Shown here piece after piece: positions 42,831-51,990 of a stretch of 64,000 nt of DNA. Under the pieces are notes generated by a model. It saw only the letters and a list, made by a program, of their open reading frames with translations, searched no databases and had not been told where the DNA came from. The position numbers and the translations under genes are program-made. The stretch is from Ensifer sp. LC163 (GTDB lineage Bacteria; Pseudomonadota; Alphaproteobacteria; Rhizobiales; Rhizobiaceae), in contig NZ_MBSS01000010.1 in NCBI RefSeq assembly GCF_001695855.1, positions 62,001 through 126,000 on the forward strand, in the 5' to 3' direction. Positions within the stretch are counted from its first letter, which is position 1, and the number at the start of each line of letters is the position of its first letter.

Positions 42831-43726
42831 GCGGCCTTTCCGAAGTTTCGCCGGCTGTGTCCGCCCGCCAGCCACGGTCGACCGTGGCGTCCGCACGGTT
42901 TTATTCACGTAGCGTTTCGATCGGCTTGGCGACGCCCCTTATCGCCGCACTGCTCATCGGATTCGTCTACCCCGTCACCCGGCTGGTTGCACTGAGTTTT
43001 GAGGGCGGCAGCCTTGATAACTATCGGCGTCTCGTTGCCGAGCCGCTCTATCTCGACGTGTTGGCAAGCACGGTCAAGGTTGCATTCATTGTGACGATTG
43101 CAAGCCTCTTTCTCGGCTTTCCCGTGGCCTATCTGATGGCGCGGTTGAGACATGGCGTCGCCATGGTGGTTGCGGCCTGCGTCTTCATACCTCTGTGGAC
43201 GTCAGTTCTGGTCAGATCCTACGCGTGGGTCGTTCTTCTGCAACGCAATGGCATCGTGAATGCGCTTTTGGCGGATGTCGGGATTACTGACGGACCGCTG
43301 AAGCTGATCTACACGCAGGGCGCAGTGATCGTGGCGATGACGCATGTGTTGATGCCATTCATGATCCTGCCCATCTACTCGACATTGCGGACCTTGCCAC
43401 CAGACTATGTTCGGGCAGCGCGCAATCTTGGTGCTGGAGCGTTTCGCGCGTTCATCAGCATCACCTTGCCGCTTAGCCTGCCGGGTGTTTTTGCGGGCAG
43501 CGTCCTGTGCTTCGTACTTGCACTGGGCTTTTACATAACGCCGGCGTTGGTCGGCGGCCCGGGATCAATGCTGATGGCGACCCTGATAGGACAGCAAACG
43601 ACCGTTCTGCTCGACTGGCCGTTCGCCGCAGCGCTTTCGACGGTGCTTTTGGCTGTCACGCTCATCTTCGTTTTCCTGTTTCGAAAGACACTCTCGCTCA
43701 GCAAGGGATTGCACAGTGTCCATTGA
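42827..43726 (+). CDS. ABC transporter permease 1 (PotB-like)
   Basis: 299 residues, six predicted helices (LIAALLIGFVYPVTRLVAL first). The EAA-loop AARNLGAGAFRAFISITLPLSLPG contacts the ATPase. It is typical of the PotB family of polyamine/opine-type importers. It overlaps the second permease gene by 11 bases. Confidence 0.9.
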   Translation: MSGLSEVSPAVSARQPRSTVASARFYSRSVSIGLATPLIAALLIGFVYPVTRLVALSFEGGSLDNYRRLVAEPLYLDVLASTVKVAFIVTIASLFLGFPVAYLMARLRHGVAMVVAACVFIPLWTSVLVRSYAWVVLLQRNGIVNALLADVGITDGPLKLIYTQGAVIVAMTHVLMPFMILPIYSTLRTLPPDYVRAARNLGAGAFRAFISITLPLSLPGVFAGSVLCFVLALGFYITPALVGGPGSMLMATLIGQQTTVLLDWPFAAALSTVLLAVTLIFVFLFRKTLSLSKGLHSVH

Positions 43727-44579
43727 TCTCGCACGTTCGCCAAATCGTCTGTCACTGGTCCGCGACCATTACGCCGCGCCAGCCTTCCACGTCTTTGCCA
43801 AGGTCTTCGGCATGATCACTCTGGGCGGCGTGATCGGTTGCGTCCTCTTCTTCTTGCTGCTGCCAACGCTCATCGTCATCCCCATGTCACTCAGCGAGAT
43901 GGACTATATTGAATTTCCGCCGAGCGGGCTGAGCCTCAAATGGTACCGTGCCTATTTCAGTGACCCGGACTGGATGACGGCGACCTGGTTCAGCCTCAAG
44001 ATCGCGCTTGCCACGACTGCGACAGCCACGGTCATTGGCACGATGGCCGCGCTGGCGATCGTGAGAGGGCGTCTCCCCTTCCGATCGGCGCTTCAGGCTC
44101 TTGCGCTTGGACCGATGATCGTGCCGCATATCGTGCTTGGGGTCGCACTTTATCTGGTGTTCTCGCCGCTGCAGCTTACGGGAAACTTCTTCGGCTTTCT
44201 CATCGCCCATACCGTGCTTGCCACACCTTACGTGATGATCACGGTGACGGCGGCGCTCCAGCGCTTCGACCCCTCGCTGGAATTGGCGGCACTGAATTGC
44301 GGGGCCAACAGGTTGCAGGCCTTCGTGCTGGTGGTCTTGCCCAATATTGCACCGGGTGTGGCGGCAGGTGCCGTGTTCGCTTTTCTGGCTTCGTTCGATG
44401 AAGCGACGGTCGCGTTCTTCATTTCGGATATTGGCGGCAAGTCGATCGGACGCAAGATGTTCGAAGATATCGACTTTAACCTCACGCCGGTCATCGCGGC
44501 TGTCTCGACAGTGCTGGTGGCGGTTTCGCTCATGTTGATGGGCGCCATTCATTTGGCCAATGCCCAAAAGCGAAACTGA
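43716..44579 (+). CDS. ABC transporter permease 2 (PotC-like)
   Basis: 287 residues from a GTG at 43716. It has six helices, GLSLKWYRAYFSDPDW after the first (a common PotC motif), and the EAA-loop AALNCGANRLQAFVLVVLPNIAPG. It pairs with permease 1 to form the membrane channel. Confidence 0.9.
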   Translation: MSIDLARSPNRLSLVRDHYAAPAFHVFAKVFGMITLGGVIGCVLFFLLLPTLIVIPMSLSEMDYIEFPPSGLSLKWYRAYFSDPDWMTATWFSLKIALATTATATVIGTMAALAIVRGRLPFRSALQALALGPMIVPHIVLGVALYLVFSPLQLTGNFFGFLIAHTVLATPYVMITVTAALQRFDPSLELAALNCGANRLQAFVLVVLPNIAPGVAAGAVFAFLASFDEATVAFFISDIGGKSIGRKMFEDIDFNLTPVIAAVSTVLVAVSLMLMGAIHLANAQKRN

Positions 44580-44626
44580 TCACAGCGACGCTTTCCCATC
44601 CTGCCAACCCTACAAAGGAACAGCCC

Positions 44627-45697
44627 ATGATTTCGATGCCGCTGAGTTGGAATAAAATGCATAAGCTGATGCTTGCGGGCATATTGCCTTTGCTGTCTTG
44701 GTCTTCTGCATCATTTGCCAGCGAGCAAGTGGTCATCGCTTCGACTGGCGGCGCCTACGACCGCGCGCTGAAGGCGGCCTGGTTCGATCCCTTCACGAAG
44801 GCGACCGGGATTAAGGTCGTAACTGTCGTTGCGACCAACGCAGAAATGCGCGCCAAGGTCGCGGCGATGGTGAAGACTGGAAATGTCACCTGGGACCTTT
44901 ATCTCGATGGTGAAATCCAGGCGGCATCCACGGCACACAAGGCGGTCACCGAAGACCTGACCGGTTTCTGCAAACAGTTCGCCGGAAGGAGAGATCTCGG
45001 TGCGAACGCCTGTGCGGCCGGCGGTGCACTTTTGCAATCGACAGCCACGTTGCTCGCCTATCGAACCGGCGATGGAGAACCGACGCCGCAGACCTGGGCC
45101 GATATGTGGGACAGCAAGACGTTTCCGGGTGAGCGTGCTTTTCCGAACTTCGATGACCCATGGCGTGTGATGGCAGCGGCATTGCTTGCCGATGGTGTCA
45201 GCCGTGAGGAGTTGTTTCCGCTTGACGTCGAACGGGCGCTAGAAAAACTCGACGAGCTCCGGCCCTCGGTTTCGGTGTGGTGGAAGACCGGCGATCAGAG
45301 TGTGCAAGGGTTTCGCAACGGCGACTATTCAGTTGGACAGATATGGCTGACGCGCGCGAAGGCGATGCAGAACGAGGGGTTGCCGATTGGCTGGTCCTAC
45401 AAGGCATCGTTCTTAGTCGGAGACCGAATTGCGCTTGTCAAAGGGGCGCAGAACCGTGACAACGCGCTGAAGCTTATGGCCTTTTGGCTGAATTCGCCGG
45501 AGGCACAGGCGCAGGCTTGCGAAGTGCTGTCGTGCACGCCGCCAAGCACCGAGGCGATCGCCTTGATGTCGGAAGACGTACGCAAGACGATGCCGCATGC
45601 AGACGAGGTCCGGGATTACATGGTTGTCCCCGATGCAGAGTGGATCAACGCCAATGCGGCGCAACTGCTGCAACGCTGGAACGAGTGGCTTCGCTAG
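44627..45697 (+). CDS. ABC transporter substrate-binding protein (PotD-like)
   Basis: 356 residues. A signal peptide (MISMPLSWNKMHKLMLAGILPLLSWSSASFA) precedes the mature domain EQVVIASTGGAYDRALKAAWFDPFTKATGIKV. TPQTWADMWDSKTFPGERAFPNFDDPWRVMAAALLADGVSREELFPLD is characteristic of the polyamine/opine group of family 1 binding proteins. It captures the substrate in the periplasm. The ligand is not deducible; an amine or amino acid is likely given the aminotransferase next door. Confidence 0.9.
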   Translation: MISMPLSWNKMHKLMLAGILPLLSWSSASFASEQVVIASTGGAYDRALKAAWFDPFTKATGIKVVTVVATNAEMRAKVAAMVKTGNVTWDLYLDGEIQAASTAHKAVTEDLTGFCKQFAGRRDLGANACAAGGALLQSTATLLAYRTGDGEPTPQTWADMWDSKTFPGERAFPNFDDPWRVMAAALLADGVSREELFPLDVERALEKLDELRPSVSVWWKTGDQSVQGFRNGDYSVGQIWLTRAKAMQNEGLPIGWSYKASFLVGDRIALVKGAQNRDNALKLMAFWLNSPEAQAQACEVLSCTPPSTEAIALMSEDVRKTMPHADEVRDYMVVPDAEWINANAAQLLQRWNEWLR

Positions 45698-45722
45698 CCC
45701 ACAGCAATAAAAAACCGCAGAC

Positions 45723-45815
45723 ATGAAACAGACAGCTCGGGTCTCTCAAGCAGATCTGAGCCGTCTGTTCGCCAACCGATCTACGGGGAGCCTGCCGACG
45801 AAAATGCGGCTCTAG
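45723..45815 (+). pseudogene. Possible truncated small rhizobial gene
   Basis: A 30-codon frame MKQTARVSQADLSRLF... resembles the start of a recurrent small rhizobial protein family whose members begin with a SQAD motif, but it ends early. It has no clear ribosome site. Read as a relic. Confidence 0.3.
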
Positions 45816-45927
45816 TTTCCGGCACTTAGCAACTACCTGCCCTGCTTTTCCGGGCCTCTCACACGGGTTTCAGTAGAGCCGTTTTCCTTCGCAGGAGGCG
45901 CGCATGACCGAGTGTTGGCCAATGATG

Positions 45928-46000
45928 AATGATGCTCATGGCGAGCATGACCACTCGAAATCTCGATGACGGTTTGAAGCAGCGATTTCTAGCCGGACGC
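45928..46000 (+). pseudogene. Arc/FitA-type antitoxin relic
   Basis: MASMTTRNLDDGLKQRF matches the N-terminal ribbon-helix-helix strand of FitA/VapB-type antitoxins, then the sequence loses the pattern. No toxin follows. The rest of 45816-46308 shows only decayed frames. Confidence 0.45.
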
Positions 46001-46308
46001 CCCTCATCAGCCAGCTGGCAAAGGACGAGGCAAGCGCTGGGCCGGCACGCTACTCCTGACCGTCCCAAACCAACTGGGCGTCGACTACAACGCACATGTG
46101 ATCGAGGCGACCTACATCACCTCGCACCGGCTCTCGGCTGCGCTGAGCCACAACTGCTCGGTTCCTCATGCTGAACGATCGGGCGCTCAAGGTTCGCGCC
46201 TCGATAGCGATTGGGGCAGATGCCCGTGGAGGATGTGAGAAATGGTCTTCGTCCGTTGAGTGTCTGCCAGTCGAGCGCAGGTATGCGATAATCGCGCGGT
46301 TCAGGTGG

Positions 46309-46482
46309 TCACGTGGTTCGTACTACCGCTGAATTCGGTCGAGGTCCCGGGGCTATCCGCTCGAAGTCTTCCACCGGCAGATCGGAATCGCCAAAAATGT
46401 ACATGTCGTCACCGACTGCCCAGATGTTGCAACCGATTGCGATGCCGTCCGCGACGAACGCAGGAATATGATGCTCATGCAT
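46309..46482 (-). CDS. Hypothetical 57-residue protein
   Basis: From ATG 46482, with AAGGGGG upstream: MHEHHIPAFVADGIAIGCNIWAVGDDMYIFGDSDLPVEDFERIAPG... Balanced composition and a beta-rich pattern suggest a real small protein, but nothing is recognised. It lies alone between an antitoxin relic and an IS element. Confidence 0.4.
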   Translation of the reverse strand: MHEHHIPAFVADGIAIGCNIWAVGDDMYIFGDSDLPVEDFERIAPGPRPNSAVVRTT

Positions 46483-46759
46483 GTTGGCCCCCTTCGAAAA
46501 GGCCAATGATATTGGCACGCACACATTATTCTACCCGCAAATCTGCGGGTCAGAAGCAAAGCAAGGGTAGCCTTCGTATTCAGGCAGTCCCACCGACTGA
46601 CGGGCGTATGGCCCGCACATTGATGCGTCGATTCATGTTTATGTCATTTCATTTTGGTGCGAGTTGGCACGCAACCCTCACGAAAGCGTGAGTGCCTACG
46701 CTTGGTTGAATTCAACTGAGGCGCATTATGGTTCCAGAAGACATTGCCCAGGCAGCATG

Positions 46760-47896
46760 CAGGGCTATCGCATTTGGGCGAGCGCATTGACGAGATAGTC
46801 GTCGCTCCAGGCGCACTTCTTGATGCGATGGCTGATGGGGGTTTTGTCGATATCGATGCGCTGCAGGATGTTGCGGGCGATACGGGTGATGATTGCGAGA
46901 TTGGCTGGAGCATTGTCTTTGCGCGCCCGGCTGAGGTCTTCGTTGAGATGAACGTCGAGCATCCAGTGCAAGCCATTTTCGACCTGCCAATGGGCGCGCG
47001 TTATGGCGAGCGCCTGCTTGGGCGTGAGCAGGGTGGAGGTCATGAACAGGCGCGTCAGCGGCTTGCCTTGGTTGCGTTTGGAGGTGATGCGCAGGAAGGC
47101 GGCATGGCCGACCATGAGCGGTTTGGGCGTCGGCACCACCTCGGCCCTTCGCCACTCATTGCGGCCATGGCTGAATTCGCTGTGCTCGGCCGTTGCCGGT
47201 TCGGCCTCTGCCAGGATTTCGCGCGCCTTCTGGCGCCAGTGGCGGCGATTTCCCTTCAGGGCGAGCACATAGTTTCCGCCCTGATCGACGATGGCTTGCG
47301 CCATGCGGCGGTGACAGTGAAGCGCGTCGGCAGTGACGATTTTGTCCGTGAGATCAAGCAGCTCCACGACCTTGATCGCCGCCTCGATCTCGTTCTCCTC
47401 GCTGTTCGGTGTCGCCGCTGCCAGGCACAGGCGCGCCTCGGCGGCAAAGGCCGAGACAGTCAATGGCGGACTGGCCGCCTGACCGCGTTCATAGGCGCGC
47501 CGCAACGTCTTGCCGTCAACCGCCACGACATTGCCTGCGCCAATTTCCATCTCGGCAAGCGCTTGGGCGAAGCCCGCCGCAAACACCGCGAAGGCCTGTG
47601 CAAAGGCGTCTGGATCCATCAGCCGCAACAGCCGCGAGAAGGTGTCGTGACTGGGCGCGCAGTCATAGTCGATCAGCCGCGACAGGGCAGGCTTGCGGTT
47701 CTCTGCGAACAGCGCGAACTCCGTCGCCGTCGTCGCCCCACACAGGCTCGCCGCCACCATCATCACGACAAGCTCGCCCAGCCGATGGCAGGCATTGCGG
47801 GCACGTGGGTCAGGCAGCGCCCCGAAACAACTTTCAAGACAGGAAATGGCAGCTCTCCTCTAACGAACTGCCAATTCAAAGAATCCCGCAACCCTC
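46760..47896 (-). mobile_element. ISAs1 family insertion sequence
   Basis: One transposase gene flanked by imperfect ends. The inner right end reads (minus strand) AGGGTTGCGGGATTCTTTG from about 47895, the left end AGGGCTATCGCATTTGG from about 46761. They share AGGG and GxATT. No clear target-site duplication was found, so the exact borders are uncertain. Confidence 0.65.
46765..47847 (-). CDS. ISAs1 family transposase
   Basis: The frame is open to 47862 and encodes about 360 residues if it starts at an ATT codon at 47847 (ISCLESCFGALPDPRARNACHRLGELVVMMVAASLCGAT), preceded by GAGGAG. The first GTG/ATG is at 47766, which would remove the conserved LPDPRARNACHRL start. DDE residues fit GNVVAVDGKTLRRA (D), KIVTADALHCHR (D) and the IS4-type Y-(2)-R-(3)-E variant HWQVENGLHW. 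It looks intact. The ATT start, if real, would keep expression low. Confidence 0.88.
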   Translation of the reverse strand: MSCLESCFGALPDPRARNACHRLGELVVMMVAASLCGATTATEFALFAENRKPALSRLIDYDCAPSHDTFSRLLRLMDPDAFAQAFAVFAAGFAQALAEMEIGAGNVVAVDGKTLRRAYERGQAASPPLTVSAFAAEARLCLAAATPNSEENEIEAAIKVVELLDLTDKIVTADALHCHRRMAQAIVDQGGNYVLALKGNRRHWRQKAREILAEAEPATAEHSEFSHGRNEWRRAEVVPTPKPLMVGHAAFLRITSKRNQGKPLTRLFMTSTLLTPKQALAITRAHWQVENGLHWMLDVHLNEDLSRARKDNAPANLAIITRIARNILQRIDIDKTPISHRIKKCAWSDDYLVNALAQMR

Positions 47897-48056
47897 AAAA
47901 TGCAACCCAAAAATTCAAATGCGATTCCCCTGAGGCAGCATGGAGCGTTTCGACTCGTCACCTCTCGCGTTCGGACACAGTTTCAACGTTTCAACCTCTT
48001 TTGACGCAATTGGGATTGGTGATCCAAAAGAAATCAAGGACCGGAGAAACGTAAGC

Positions 48057-48260
48057 GTGAGCGACACCGATAGGCCACATCCATCAACGGTAGTACTGTT
48101 TGCGAGGAACTATCTGGCTCAAAGGGACAGCATCGCTAAGCAGCTCCGGGACGCAATTGCCAATGGCCGCACCAGAGATGCCGACAAGCTGATGATTAAG
48201 CTAACCGCACACGAAAAATACATCGCCGACAACCGCTTGGAGCGGTTCAGGAAGTCTTAG
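48057..48260 (+). CDS. Small hypothetical protein, 67 residues
   Basis: From a GTG at 48057 with GGAGAA upstream: MSDTDRPHPSTVVLFARNYLAQRDSIAKQLRDAIANGRTRDADKLMIKLTAHEKYIADNRLERF. Helical and charged. The first 39 codons of the open frame run into IS-flanking DNA and are unlikely to be coding. Not recognised. Confidence 0.5.
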   Translation: MSDTDRPHPSTVVLFARNYLAQRDSIAKQLRDAIANGRTRDADKLMIKLTAHEKYIADNRLERFRKS

Positions 48261-48439
48261 ACAACAGACAACTGCATGATTCGGGAGATTGGGGCGCAGC
48301 TCGAGAAACTCACGAGCGTACGCCACGCGGCGGGACCAAATGGTCGCCTTCATCTGTCAAGAATCTGTGTGATCGCGCGAGACGATCCGGACTTCTGGCG
48401 ATCGAAGCGGCGTAACCGTCCCTTGACCCTGAGTGGGTC

Positions 48440-48470
48440 AAGCCCATATATAGTCATATGTGACCACTTT
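48440..48470. promoter_or_regulatory. Promoter/operator of the phd-PIN pair
   Basis: CCCATATATAGTCATATGTGACCAC contains TATATAGT and a repeated CATAT, just upstream of the antitoxin ribosome site. Autoregulated antitoxins usually bind such short inverted repeats. Confidence 0.4.
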
Positions 48471-48482
48471 ACGGAGGCGCCG

Positions 48483-48731
48483 ATGTCCACTGTCAGTTTA
48501 AAGGATGCGAAAGCTGGTCTCTCCAGCTATGTCGATGAAGCCATCAAGGGCGAATTTGTCACGATCACCCGGCATGGAAAGCCGGTAGCTGCTCTTGTCC
48601 CCTTACAGGCGGCGGAGATTGCACAGCGCGCCCTTAAACCCCGTCGTTCCAGCTTCGTTTCATACCTGAAGACCTTTCCCGGTGGAGAGTTTGAGCGCGA
48701 TACCTCGCCTTCACGGGATGTCGATCTTTGA
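48483..48731 (+). CDS. Phd/YefM-type antitoxin
   Basis: 82 residues from ATG 48483 with ACGGAGG upstream; the longer open frame before it is not supported. MSTVSLKDAKAGLSSYVDEAIKGEFVTITRHGKPVAALVPL is the complete Phd/YefM DNA-binding fold, and the tail SFVSYLKTFPGGEFERD is the toxin-binding extension. It neutralises the PIN toxin encoded 4 bases into its 3' end and represses the pair. Confidence 0.92.
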   Translation: MSTVSLKDAKAGLSSYVDEAIKGEFVTITRHGKPVAALVPLQAAEIAQRALKPRRSSFVSYLKTFPGGEFERDTSPSRDVDL

Positions 48732-49165
48732 CAGCATATCTCCTCGACACGAATGTGGTTTCGCTATTGTCACCTTCGCGGACCGAGACCGCGACGGGGC
48801 TGATCGCGTGGCTGGACAAGGCTGAAGACACAACTGAGTTTTTCCTGTCGGTTGTCACAGTTCACGAGATCGAGCGCGGGATCATGTTGCTCGAGCGGAA
48901 AGGTGCTACCGCTAAGGCAAACGGTCTCACGCGCTGGATGGACGGCCTGTTCTCGACATATGAGGATCGGATCCTGTCGATCGACGCGGCGGTTTCTGCG
49001 ATTTCCGGCAAGCTCGAAGCCGAAGCAATCGCTTCGGGACACAGTCCTGGCATGGCTGATGCGCTCATCGCCGGAACGGCGAAGGCCCACGACTTGACGG
49101 TGGTAACACTGAACCTGCGGCATTTTGAGCCGTTCGGCATCGACCTCATGGCAGCACCTGTTTGA
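48728..49165 (+). CDS. PIN-domain ribonuclease toxin (FitB/VapC type)
   Basis: 145 residues from a TTG at 48728 that overlaps the antitoxin stop. YLLDTNVVSLL carries the first catalytic Asp. HEIERGIMLLERKG is the Glu motif, GMADALIAGTAKAHDLTVVTLNLRHFE carries the second and third acidic residues. It cleaves RNA when released from the antitoxin. The pair is intact. Confidence 0.93.
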   Translation: MTAYLLDTNVVSLLSPSRTETATGLIAWLDKAEDTTEFFLSVVTVHEIERGIMLLERKGATAKANGLTRWMDGLFSTYEDRILSIDAAVSAISGKLEAEAIASGHSPGMADALIAGTAKAHDLTVVTLNLRHFEPFGIDLMAAPV

Positions 49166-50074
49166 GCGAAGCGAGTGCTTCGGCACCAGGTTGGTCGACG
49201 TTCAAGCTTTCATCAACATGTCTGTGTGACGTCTCGATACCAATGACGAATGCGCCAAGTGGGCCTCACAAAGATCGGCCGGCCCGCATCATCATCGCTG
49301 GTTCAACTTCTGCAGGCTTTTCAGGATCGGATCCGACACTTCAAGCCGTGGGGTGGCCCCAAAATTCTCCTCCCCCGGGGATTGAAGTCTCTTGCTTTCG
49401 TCAAGCTTGGCGCGCAGCAGGGCCATGACCATTTTCCTTCCCTCGCCTTGTCGGTCAGGCTGCGCAGATACCCGATCGATGCCGGCATGGTTCTTGTAGC
49501 CGAACATCGGAATGGCGATGTTATGCTGCTTGGTCGCGGCTGATGTCGGCGTTTCCGTCGGCTGTTTGGCTCAAACCATCGCGACGCAACCCCATGTGGC
49601 CAGCCAGGTCCTCCAGGGATTTGCTGCCGATCGCTCGTTTCGTCGCTGCAAGCGTTCGGAATGCCAGAACCATGGATCCGGCCGGCCACGGATCGTCGCC
49701 CGGAACGGTCAATAAAACGGCGTCGCACATCGCACAGGGCAGCGTCGTCCTCGCCACGCCCCATCAGCCGGACGGCAGCGGCAACCGGACCACGTAGGTT
49801 CGGAGCGAACAAGATTATCCAGGGAGTTCAACGCGGCGCCGGCGGCAAAGGCCGCGTCCGCTTCGCTCGCAGACGCGTCACACGACAGCGCCCAGTTGGG
49901 CACGCGATCGGGCGCCGGTCGCGCTGCATGTGCACGTAGGCGAATCCATACCGGTGTGCATAATCGAGGCGTGCGGTTTATGCCATTATTTTCGGGCAAC
50001 CGCACGGCTTGTCGGAAAGCAAAACCGTCCGATAATTGCCTTATCGGTCATTGCGCCCTTCATATTGAGGATGG
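49166..50074. other. Decayed region with an IS5-like fragment
   Basis: No intact gene. On the minus strand near 49470-49510, MFGYKNHAGIDRVS resembles the FGYKNH motif of IS5-type transposases, followed by frameshifted remains. The rest is unrecognised. Confidence 0.4.
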
Positions 50075-50218
50075 ATGGAATCGCCGGGCGGAATAGCGAA
50101 AATCACCTTGTGGAGTGCGCTGCTTCGCCTGAACAAGCGAGCCTCCCCCCTGTTCTACAATGCCGGCGTGCTGGCCTACCTCGAAAAGCTCGCGGCAATG
50201 TCGAGGCGGCGAGCATAG
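50075..50218 (+). CDS. Possible 47-residue protein before vapBC
   Basis: MESPGGIAKITLWSALLRLNKRASPLFYNAGVLAYLEKLAAMSRRRA, helical with a hydrophobic face and an Arg-rich end. GAGG stands 4 bases before the ATG. It lies about 90 bases upstream of vapB. Not recognised. Confidence 0.35.
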   Translation: MESPGGIAKITLWSALLRLNKRASPLFYNAGVLAYLEKLAAMSRRRA

Positions 50219-50261
50219 ACTCCGCTTGGCACAAATTTACTGACACAAAGGGGGAGGCAAT

Positions 50262-50292
50262 GATATCTATACAGTGCTGTCTATACGTATGG
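50262..50292. promoter_or_regulatory. Operator-like repeats upstream of vapB
   Basis: TCTATAC occurs twice (in TATCTATACAG and TGTCTATACGT), and TATACAG/CTGTCTATA form an imperfect inverted repeat, just before the vapB start. This suits binding of the VapBC complex. Confidence 0.5.
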
Positions 50293-50308
50293 ACGAACGG
50301 AGATAGAG

Positions 50309-50548
50309 ATGGCGTTTTCCGTCAAAGACGAGGCGACCGACAATGCGGTCCGAAAACTGGCCAAGCTTAAGAACAAAAGTTTGACCGACACTATCCGTGA
50401 AGCGGTGGAACAGGAATACCGACGCGCTCGCGGGGAGATCCCGCTGACCGAGCGCCTGGAGCGCCTGTCCGACCGTTACCGTGCTTTTCCCGCCAGCAGA
50501 ATGCAAGCTGATAAAGCATTTTTCGATGATTTGTCGGGAGACGCATAG
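50309..50548 (+). CDS. vapB: VapB family antitoxin
   Basis: 79 residues. MAFSVKDEATDNAVRKLAKLKNKSLTDTIREAVEQEYRRAR is the Rv0623-type VapB fold, with the toxin-binding tail LERLSDRYRAFP. It binds VapC and the operator upstream. The stop overlaps the vapC start. Confidence 0.93.
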   Translation: MAFSVKDEATDNAVRKLAKLKNKSLTDTIREAVEQEYRRARGEIPLTERLERLSDRYRAFPASRMQADKAFFDDLSGDA

Positions 50549-50943
50549 TGTTCGTCGATGCATCCGCCATCATCGGCATAATCGGTGATGAGGAAGACCG
50601 CCTTTCCCTCTCCGCCCGACTTGCCCAAGCCAGCAAGGTTTATGTTTCGCCGGTTGTCGTCTACGAAGCAACGGCTGGCCTTGCACGCAAGCGGGCATGT
50701 CCGATCGAACAGGCAGAAGAGCTTGTCGAGCTTTTCATTGAGGAAACATCCGCCGAGATGATCCAGATCAGTGCGACCATCGGCCGGGAAGCCATCAAGG
50801 CATTCCGGATCTTCGGAAAGGGGCGCCACAAAGCCGAGCTGAACATGGGCGACTGTTTTGCCTATGCCTGTGCGCGGGCCTATCGCCTTCCGCTGCTGTT
50901 CAAGGGTAACGACCTTGTACATACCGACATCGCCGTGGCTTGA
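50548..50943 (+). CDS. vapC: VapC PIN-domain toxin
   Basis: 131 residues from a GTG at 50548. MFVDASAIIGIIGDEED (first Asp), VVVYEATAGLARK (Glu), and LNMGDCFAYACARAYRLPLLFKGNDL (Asp pair and final motif) are complete. It is an intact Mg-dependent ribonuclease toxin. Confidence 0.94.
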   Translation: MFVDASAIIGIIGDEEDRLSLSARLAQASKVYVSPVVVYEATAGLARKRACPIEQAEELVELFIEETSAEMIQISATIGREAIKAFRIFGKGRHKAELNMGDCFAYACARAYRLPLLFKGNDLVHTDIAVA

Positions 50944-51511
50944 TCGAATGACGTTGAAGTGGCAACGAAAAACGTTTCCTGTGACGCCTTCACTTTTGGG
51001 TGATCCATGGATGGGTGAGTTCGTGCTTCGCTAACTTGACAACGACGGTGGGCACAAATACGTTGCACATCCTTACCTCGGATCTCGCCTATCTCTAAGC
51101 TTGGTTTTGCCACCAACTGCACCCCTCGCCTGCCGCCCCCGAGGCGGTGGTGTTGAAGTTCATTGCCCATCGCCTCGGCGTGAGACCGGCGTGAGACCGA
51201 TGCGGAGCACGGGATGCCGGCGTAGTGCGCGATAGTTAGATTGCAATTGCCCTTAGGTGCGGGCAGCGGATTCGCCGTTTCAGCGGGCTGGTCGCTTTGC
51301 ATCACGGCCGCTTGCTGCGCGTTCGGCGGTAGCCATCTGAAGTTCGCAAGCTGTTGACCGCAAACTTCAGAGCCACCTTGTTCTCGAGCTACCCACCAGG
51401 ATGGCGTTGAACAGGTTAAGGATGTTGCCGCGGACGATCTCGGTATAAGGGCGGCTGGTGGAGAAGCTGGCTCCGTTACCTTCACCGCGCTCGCGCCGGG
51501 CTCGGCTCCGC
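50944..51511. other. Gene-free interval
   Basis: Nothing recognised between vapC and the SHOCT gene. Long frames here are antisense-like and lack ribosome sites. Confidence 0.4.
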
Positions 51512-51742
51512 TCAGGCACCCAGAACACGCCGCCGTTCCTCGAATTCTTCTTTGTTGATCTCGCCGCGGGCGAAGCGCTCCTGGAGGATGTCGAGAGGGG
51601 TATTCGTCGGCGGTTGCGCGGTACCGCCCTGGCGCGTCCCCGACAGCCAGCGGACGACCAGCACCGCCAGCGCAACGACCGCCGCAATGAATAGAAGCAT
51701 CGTGAAGGGACCAAAGAACATCCACCCCGCTCCGTCCCACAT
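51512..51742 (-). CDS. SHOCT-domain membrane protein
   Basis: 76 residues: one helix (FFGPFTMLLFIAAVVALAVLVVRWL), a short linker and the SHOCT domain PLDILQERFARGEINKEEFEERRRVL. These small proteins are common beside metal and envelope-stress genes. A decayed Spy-like gene lies 250 bases away in the same orientation. Function unknown. Confidence 0.85.
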   Translation of the reverse strand: MWDGAGWMFFGPFTMLLFIAAVVALAVLVVRWLSGTRQGGTAQPPTNTPLDILQERFARGEINKEEFEERRRVLGA

Positions 51743-51990
51743 GTGCTGACCGTAATTGTAAGGCGGCGACTAAGCTGCCGCGGGCACCGCTCCCAGGGAG
51801 GATGCCGCCGGTTTGCGCATGGCCTTCGAGTAGTAATGCTTTAGGCGCAATCGAAACCTCCCCGTTTGAGGGGCCCTGCTTGCTTTCTTATCGTCCGGAC
51901 CGCGCCGAAGGTCTTTGACCTTGGTCAACGTTGGCGCGATGCTGGATCTGCTGGCACACCGGCGTCGCCGCCGTGTCAGGAACATTGGCC

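Noticed and set aside
46660-46760. GCAACCCTCA near 46670 as the left end of the ISAs1 element
   Set aside because: It is in direct, not inverted, orientation to the right end. The AGGG end at 46761 fits better.
46744-48054. 436-codon frame on the plus strand
   Set aside because: Antisense to the ISAs1 transposase and its flank. No family likeness.
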